DNA from: an uncultured Candidatus Pelagibacter sp.
GTDB taxonomy: Bacteria; Pseudomonadota; Alphaproteobacteria; Pelagibacterales; Pelagibacteraceae
Direction of reading: 5' to 3'
Length of the DNA: 10,452 nt
Assembly (NCBI GenBank): GCA_905616435.1
Contig: CAJQSU010000024.1
Coordinates: 1-10,452 of the forward strand
Shown in pieces: positions 6,999 to 10,452 of the stretch (the stretch's first letter is position 1; the number at the start of each line of letters is the position of its first letter). The notes under the pieces were generated by a model. That model was given only the letters and a program-made list of their open reading frames with translations, was not told the origin of the DNA and did not search any database. The translations under genes were made by a program, and so were the position numbers.

Positions 6999-7814
6999 TT
7001 AAATCATTCCGTATTCAGCCCAAGAGCCGTCATAAATACAGGGAAGATATTTATCATTAATTAAAGAATAAGCTAGGGCCAAAACACACGCGGTAACTCC
7101 AGAACCACATGAAAAAACTACATTTTTTTCATTAATATCTTCCAAACTTGATTTAAAAATATTCCGAATGTCTTCTCGATTTTTAAATGTTTTGTTTTCA
7201 TTTAAACATTCATTAAATGGTATACAAAAAGAATTTTTGATATTACCATTTCTCAATCCTTCTCTGGGCTCTGGAGCTTTACCTTCAAATCTTTCTTTGC
7301 TTCTCGCGTCGATGACTTTAAATTTTTGAGTATCAATATTTTGGTTTATCGAATTTTTATTTTTAACTAATTCTTTTTTTTCAAAACTTATATAATTAGA
7401 CATTTTAATAGTTGGTAAATCATTTGTAATTTTTCTTTTTTCAAAAATCCATTTTTTAAGTCCTCCATTTAAAACATGAACTAATTTTGGATCATGCCCA
7501 AAATAAATAAAATTAAACCAACAACGACATGCGCTGGCAACATTTGAATTGTCATAGATAATTATTTCATCATTTTTTTTAATTCCCATTTTAGATACAA
7601 TTTCTTCCCAATTATTTATTTCAATCAACATGTGTGGGAGTTCTGTATTTTTTTTTGAATTAAAATCTAAATCAAAAAAAAAAGCTTTTGGTATATGTCG
7701 AATTTTATATTCATTAAAACCATCCCTTTTTTCCTGGGGTAGATGCCATGAGCAATCAATAATTTTTACACGATCTAAATTTTTTTCTAACCAGTCAGTT
7801 TCTACTAAGGACAT
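6999..7814 (-). CDS. sseA: 3-mercaptopyruvate sulfurtransferase (tandem rhodanese domains)
   Basis: This 271-residue sulfurtransferase moves sulfur from 3-mercaptopyruvate (or thiosulfate) to a thiol acceptor or cyanide through a cysteine persulfide. It has an inactive N-terminal rhodanese domain (about 1-130, with GFNEYKIRHIPKAFFFDLD and LNGGLKKW) and an active C-terminal one (about 160-271). The Arg-rich segment RFEGKAPEPREGLRNGNI (175-192) is typical of SseA. The active loop is SCGSGVTACVLAL with catalytic Cys at 236; CGSGVT marks mercaptopyruvate sulfurtransferases, whereas thiosulfate sulfurtransferases have CRKGVT. The product ends YDGSWAEYGMI, about ten residues shorter than E. coli SseA at the C-terminus, with no loss of catalytic parts. 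It follows msrA by one base (TAATATG) and precedes the adaptor gene by eight, so it belongs to the msrA-sseA-efflux unit. Confidence 0.92.
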   Translation of the reverse strand: MSLVETDWLEKNLDRVKIIDCSWHLPQEKRDGFNEYKIRHIPKAFFFDLDFNSKKNTELPHMLIEINNWEEIVSKMGIKKNDEIIIYDNSNVASACRCWFNFIYFGHDPKLVHVLNGGLKKWIFEKRKITNDLPTIKMSNYISFEKKELVKNKNSINQNIDTQKFKVIDARSKERFEGKAPEPREGLRNGNIKNSFCIPFNECLNENKTFKNREDIRNIFKSSLEDINEKNVVFSCGSGVTACVLALAYSLINDKYLPCIYDGSWAEYGMI

Positions 7815-7815
7815 A

Positions 7816-8259
7816 TTATCTCTTGTTTAGATACATTTGATGATATTCTTCTGCAGGGCAGTAATTTTTTAGTAAAGAAATTTTAGTTACAACTTTACCA
7901 GATAACTTTTGATTAACTTCTTTAAGAACCTTTTCAGCTATTTCTTTTTGATTACTATTTAAATAAAAAATTTCACTTCGATATTGTGTTCCAAAATCTA
8001 GCCCCTGAGAGTTTAAAGTTGTTGGATCATGAATTTCAAAAAAAGTACCTAAAATTTTTTCGTATGAAATAGTCTTTTCATCAAAATCGAGTTTAACAAC
8101 TTCAGCATGATTGGTCTTTCCTGTGCACACTTCTTTGTATGTCGTTGTTGGATTATCACCCCCACAATATCCTACTTCTGTTTTTATAATTCCATCAATT
8201 TTACTAAATTTAATTTCTGGTCCCCAAAAACATCCAAGTGCTAAAACTGCTATTTCCAT
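7816..8259 (-). CDS. msrA: Peptide methionine-S-sulfoxide reductase MsrA
   Basis: This enzyme reduces the S epimer of methionine sulfoxide, free or in proteins, using thioredoxin as donor. The 147-residue product is a short, cytoplasmic form without a signal peptide. The signature GCFWG is at residues 9-13, with the nucleophilic Cys at 10. It is followed by VGYCGGDNPTTTYKEVCTGKTNHAEVV and FFEIHDPTTLNSQGLDFGTQYRS (both in parts here), with the conserved Glu, Asp and Tyr. KNYCPAEEYHQMYL near the C-terminus keeps a Cys (about residue 134) and the YHQ-Y motif, so a resolving Cys is likely. It is the first gene of a tight minus-strand unit (msrA, sseA, adaptor, RND). The ATG at 8259 sits just four codons before the hydrophobic strand leading into GCFWG, which is short for the family but acceptable. 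The divergent permease gene starts a few bases away. Confidence 0.95.
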   Translation of the reverse strand: MEIAVLALGCFWGPEIKFSKIDGIIKTEVGYCGGDNPTTTYKEVCTGKTNHAEVVKLDFDEKTISYEKILGTFFEIHDPTTLNSQGLDFGTQYRSEIFYLNSNQKEIAEKVLKEVNQKLSGKVVTKISLLKNYCPAEEYHQMYLNKR

Positions 8260-8264
8260 TGATT

Positions 8265-9170
8265 ATGAATAAAATTAATCTACAAATTATTCATATGTTA
8301 AGTAAAAATCAATTAGGCTTTTTGTACATGTTTATGTCCATTTGTGCATTTTCTTTAATGGATGTTATAGTAAAGTGGTCTGTTGATTACCCAATTGGGC
8401 AAGTTTTGTTTTTCAGAGGTTTTTTTGGAATAGTTTTTTATTTTTTTGTAATACCAAGGGAGAGATTTCACAATTTTTATCAAACAGATAGACCTGGCTT
8501 ACATACATTAAGATGTATATCGGGCTTAATTGCTTTAGTTGCAATATTTATAGCTTTAAGAAAACTACCTCTAGCAACCGTTGTCAGTATTTCTTTTGCG
8601 GCTCCAATATTTACAACTATTCTTTCAATTTTTTTGTTAGGTGAAAAAGTTGGAATTTATAGATGGCTAGCTGTTCTTATTGGTTTTATTGGTATTGTAA
8701 TAATAGCAGAGCCCGGTGTCAGTGAATTAAATATTTATTATATTTTTCCAGTGATATTTTGTTTGGGACTTTCTTATGTTGCAATAACAATTAGACAATT
8801 ATCATCAACGGAGCCAGTTTGGTTAATTTCTTTTTATTTTTCTTTATCTATAACTTTATTAAGTTTTTTGACAATTCCTCAAGGTTGGGTGATGCCAAGT
8901 TTTGAGCATTTCGTATTATTATCATTCATGGGTATTTTTGGTGGGGTTGCAAATTTATGGTTGAGTCAATCATACAAATACTCCGAAGTTTCTCTTGTAA
9001 CTCCTTTAAAATATTTAGCTTTAGTTTTTGCAATATTTTTTGGATATTTTGTTTGGGAAGAAATTCCAACAATTAAAACATTAGTTGGATCTTTTTTAGT
9101 AATTATTTCGACATTAATAATTTTTAGAAGAGAAATTTATAAAAAAAAATTATTACCTCTAAATCAATAA
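8265..9170 (+). CDS. EamA-family (DMT) permease
   Basis: This inner-membrane transporter of the drug/metabolite superfamily has about ten membrane segments in two EamA repeats of five. The first repeat runs from LGFLYMFMSICAFSLMDVIVKW to the GEKVGIYRWLAVLIGFIGIVII boundary; the second ends WEEIPTIKTLVGSFLVIISTLIIF (motifs given in parts; both repeats end in the typical E-x-hydrophobic-GxxL/VI pattern). The substrate cannot be read from sequence; relatives export amino acids or metabolites. Start choice is uncertain: GTG 8238 would overlap the divergent msrA coding sequence, ATG 8265 leaves a five-base gap (301 residues), and ATG 8295 (291 residues) begins MLSKNQLGFLY, just before the first membrane segment, and leaves 35 bases for the divergent promoters. 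I give 8265 as the longest ATG start free of msrA; 8295 is about equally likely. The stop directly abuts the AlkA-like start. Confidence 0.88.
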   Translation: MNKINLQIIHMLSKNQLGFLYMFMSICAFSLMDVIVKWSVDYPIGQVLFFRGFFGIVFYFFVIPRERFHNFYQTDRPGLHTLRCISGLIALVAIFIALRKLPLATVVSISFAAPIFTTILSIFLLGEKVGIYRWLAVLIGFIGIVIIAEPGVSELNIYYIFPVIFCLGLSYVAITIRQLSSTEPVWLISFYFSLSITLLSFLTIPQGWVMPSFEHFVLLSFMGIFGGVANLWLSQSYKYSEVSLVTPLKYLALVFAIFFGYFVWEEIPTIKTLVGSFLVIISTLIIFRREIYKKKLLPLNQ

Positions 9171-9806
9171 ATGGTGAACTCCCCCAAATACTGGAATACC
9201 GCAAAGAAATATTTATCAAAGAAAGATAAAGTAATGTCTAAATTAATTAAAAATTATCAAAGTCCATCTGAAACTATTTTAACATCTAGAAGAGATATTT
9301 TCTTTTCATTGTGCAAAAGTATTATAGGTCAACAAATAAGTGTTGCGGCAGCCAATGCTGTTTTTCTTAGGTTTAAAAAAAAATGTAATAATCGAATTAA
9401 TGCCAAAACAGTTTCAAATTTAACTTTTTCTCAAATCAAAAGCTGCGGGTTAAGTCGTCAAAAAGTTTTTGGTATAAAAAACTTAGCAAAACAAATAATA
9501 GATAAATCTTTTAATCCAAAACTTATTTCTAATATGAACGATGAGGAAGCTATAATTTACCTTTCAAATTTGAGACAAATTGGAAGGTGGTCTGCAGAAA
9601 TGATATTACTTTTTACTTTTAATAGATCAAATATTTGGCCAATACAAGATATAGGCCTTCTAAGAGCAGTTTCTAAAAACTACAAAAAAAATTATTTACC
9701 ACCAGAAAAATTTATAAATACTCTTAAAAAAAAATTTTCACCCTATTGTTCTGTTGCGACATGGTATTTATGGAGAAGCATAGATCCTGAGCCAATTCAG
9801 TATTAA
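9171..9806 (+). CDS. DNA-3-methyladenine glycosylase II (AlkA-like, HhH-GPD)
   Basis: This base-excision repair enzyme would remove alkylated bases (such as 3-methyladenine) from DNA. The 211-residue product is a compact HhH-GPD protein lacking the N-terminal domain of E. coli AlkA (282 residues), as is common in short MAG/AlkA homologues. Visible motifs are SIIGQQISVAAANAV (residues 50-64), SCGLSRQKVFGIKNLA (91-106), the helix-hairpin-helix LRQIGRWSAEMIL (134-146), and WPIQDIGLLRAV (156-167), whose Asp at 160 is the catalytic residue. No iron-sulfur cysteine cluster is seen at the C-terminus, which argues against Nth/MutY. The ATG follows the permease stop with no spacer (TAAATG), so the two are co-transcribed, although no functional link is apparent. 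The stop overlaps the convergent DUF1330 gene by four bases. Confidence 0.9.
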   Translation: MVNSPKYWNTAKKYLSKKDKVMSKLIKNYQSPSETILTSRRDIFFSLCKSIIGQQISVAAANAVFLRFKKKCNNRINAKTVSNLTFSQIKSCGLSRQKVFGIKNLAKQIIDKSFNPKLISNMNDEEAIIYLSNLRQIGRWSAEMILLFTFNRSNIWPIQDIGLLRAVSKNYKKNYLPPEKFINTLKKKFSPYCSVATWYLWRSIDPEPIQY

Positions 9807-10090
9807 ACTCCCTCAACAATTTGAATATGTCTATTAAATTCGCTATTACCAATTTTCATTGCCTCTTGGTATTCAGGAGAATTATAACATTTTAAAGCAT
9901 CCTCCATTGCTGGAAACTGTATTAGAACAGTTCTTGGTGAAGGATTACCCTCGATAGTTTCTACCTTGCCACCTCTTGCTAAAATAATTCCCTTATATTT
10001 TTTTATAGCTGGGGAAGCTTTCTCAGCATATCTTTTAATATTCTCAGAATTTTTCATATCTTTATAAATTGCAATCCAATAAGCTTTCAT
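9803..10090 (-). CDS. DUF1330 family protein
   Basis: This 95-residue cytoplasmic protein belongs to the DUF1330 family, small ferredoxin-like (dimeric alpha/beta-barrel) proteins of unknown function. The match is visible as MKAYWIAIYKDMKN at the start, YAEKASPAIKKYKGIILARGG (in part), ETIEGNPSPRTVLIQFP, then DALKCYNSPEYQEAMKI and a final IVEGV; RGG, EG-x-x-x-P-R and the SPEYQ motif are the family hallmarks. The length is normal (about 95-100). It starts two bases after the stop of the family-17-like glycosyltransferase (TAATTATG) and is probably translated from the same message. Its 3' end overlaps alkA. No enzymatic role should be assigned. Confidence 0.92.
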   Translation of the reverse strand: MKAYWIAIYKDMKNSENIKRYAEKASPAIKKYKGIILARGGKVETIEGNPSPRTVLIQFPAMEDALKCYNSPEYQEAMKIGNSEFNRHIQIVEGV

Positions 10091-10092
10091 AA

Positions 10093-10452
10093 TTAATCAA
10101 TCCAATCTTTAAATTTCTCTAAATTATTATTTATATATGATGGTAATTTTTTCAAATCATATTTTTCAAGCTTGCTTCCATGACCTATTTTCTGAACTTT
10201 TTTATCTAAACTTAGATCATAAATTGCCTGTTGACTTACAATTAGTTTATTAATCTCTTCAACAGACAAAGGATTAACATCAAATTCCCTATGATGAAGA
10301 TAAGATTTAAGTTTATGGCTTATTTCTTCAGCTGATTTAATATTAGTGAAATGCCAACCACCTTCATTAACAAACTTAATATCAGAATATTTTGTTTCTG
10401 AAAAATTAATATCAAATCTATAAAAAGGATATTTCTTGTTTTTTATGTTTCT
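10093..10452 (-). CDS. Glycosyltransferase family 17-like protein, C-terminal part
   Basis: The minus-strand frame is open from the right edge to the TAA at 10095-10093, giving 119 C-terminal residues; the start lies outside the window. The recognisable core is EGGWHFTNIKSAEEISHKLK followed by SYLHHREFD, and near the end a basic stretch leads to LPSYINNNLEKFKDWID. This matches the C-terminal half of GT17 enzymes (the family of beta-1,4-mannosyl-glycoprotein beta-1,4-GlcNAc transferases), which carry a GGWH-(F/Y)-(S/T) motif, a later S-x-x-H-x-E-(F/Y) motif, and end in LP-x-(Y/F)-(I/L)-x-x-N-x-x-K-(F/Y). In bacteria these are probably involved in surface-polysaccharide or glycan assembly; the actual donor and acceptor are unknown. 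The stop is two bases before the DUF1330 start, so the two form an operon. The assignment is from motif recall and from half a protein. Confidence 0.7.
   Translation of the reverse strand, partial: RNIKNKKYPFYRFDINFSETKYSDIKFVNEGGWHFTNIKSAEEISHKLKSYLHHREFDVNPLSVEEINKLIVSQQAIYDLSLDKKVQKIGHGSKLEKYDLKKLPSYINNNLEKFKDWID

Noticed and set aside
7630..7830. 66-codon open frame on the plus strand
   Set aside because: It is antisense to the sseA 5' region, whose protein is clearly recognisable; no independent coding signal is visible.
9786..9835. Small inverted repeats around the alkA/DUF1330 junction (CTGA/TCAG, ATTCA/TGAAT)
   Set aside because: The stems of four or five bases have no following T-run and are expected by chance.
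1..10452. CRISPR arrays, insertion sequences, prophage parts, tRNA or rRNA genes
   Set aside because: No regularly spaced repeats, transposase or integrase motifs, terminal inverted repeats, or cloverleaf-like sequences were found; almost every base lies in a recognisable gene.

Overview
The window is very AT-rich, with A/T-heavy third codon positions, lysine-, asparagine- and isoleucine-rich proteins, and almost no intergenic DNA. All three convergent gene junctions overlap, and co-directional genes are separated by at most 9 bases. This compact style, together with the gene set (AmgK/MurU cell-wall recycling, a dPGM-type phosphoglycerate mutase, an RND pump, DMT permeases, DUF1330), suggests a genome-streamlined marine alphaproteobacterium, probably of SAR11/Pelagibacter type. 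The taxonomic call is an inference from base composition, compactness and gene content. No marker gene in the window proves it.

Layout. Bases 1-1280 (+) hold the 3' part of an AmgK-like sugar kinase followed by a MurU-like nucleotidyltransferase, the two steps that turn recovered MurNAc into UDP-MurNAc. Convergent to them, 1258-1971 (-), is gpmA (glycolysis). Divergent from gpmA, 2016-3002 (+), is a pair made of a small VanZ-family membrane protein and a lipoprotein with a lytic-transglycosylase-like (SLT) domain. Bases 2999-8259 (-) form one tight four-gene unit, transcribed msrA, sseA, membrane fusion protein, RND permease: methionine sulfoxide repair, 3-mercaptopyruvate sulfurtransferase, and a two-component inner-membrane/periplasmic efflux module without an outer-membrane channel gene. 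Divergent from it, 8265-9806 (+), are an EamA-family permease and, with no spacer, an AlkA-type DNA glycosylase. Bases 9803-10452 (-) hold a DUF1330 protein preceded in its operon by the C-terminal part of a family-17-like glycosyltransferase that runs off the right edge.

How the genes work together. The AmgK/MurU pair and the SLT-like lipoprotein both concern peptidoglycan turnover, though they are not in one operon. MsrA and AlkA repair oxidised protein and alkylated DNA; they are neighbours on opposite strands and nothing shows they are co-regulated. The most unusual item is the membrane fusion protein of the RND pump: the two halves of its lipoyl domain are joined almost directly, so the alpha-helical hairpin that normally reaches a TolC-type channel is absent. 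No mobile element, CRISPR array, tRNA, rRNA or riboswitch was seen, and no gene-free stretch exceeds about 45 bases. I found no convincing entirely new system; most of the window is ordinary core and accessory metabolism.
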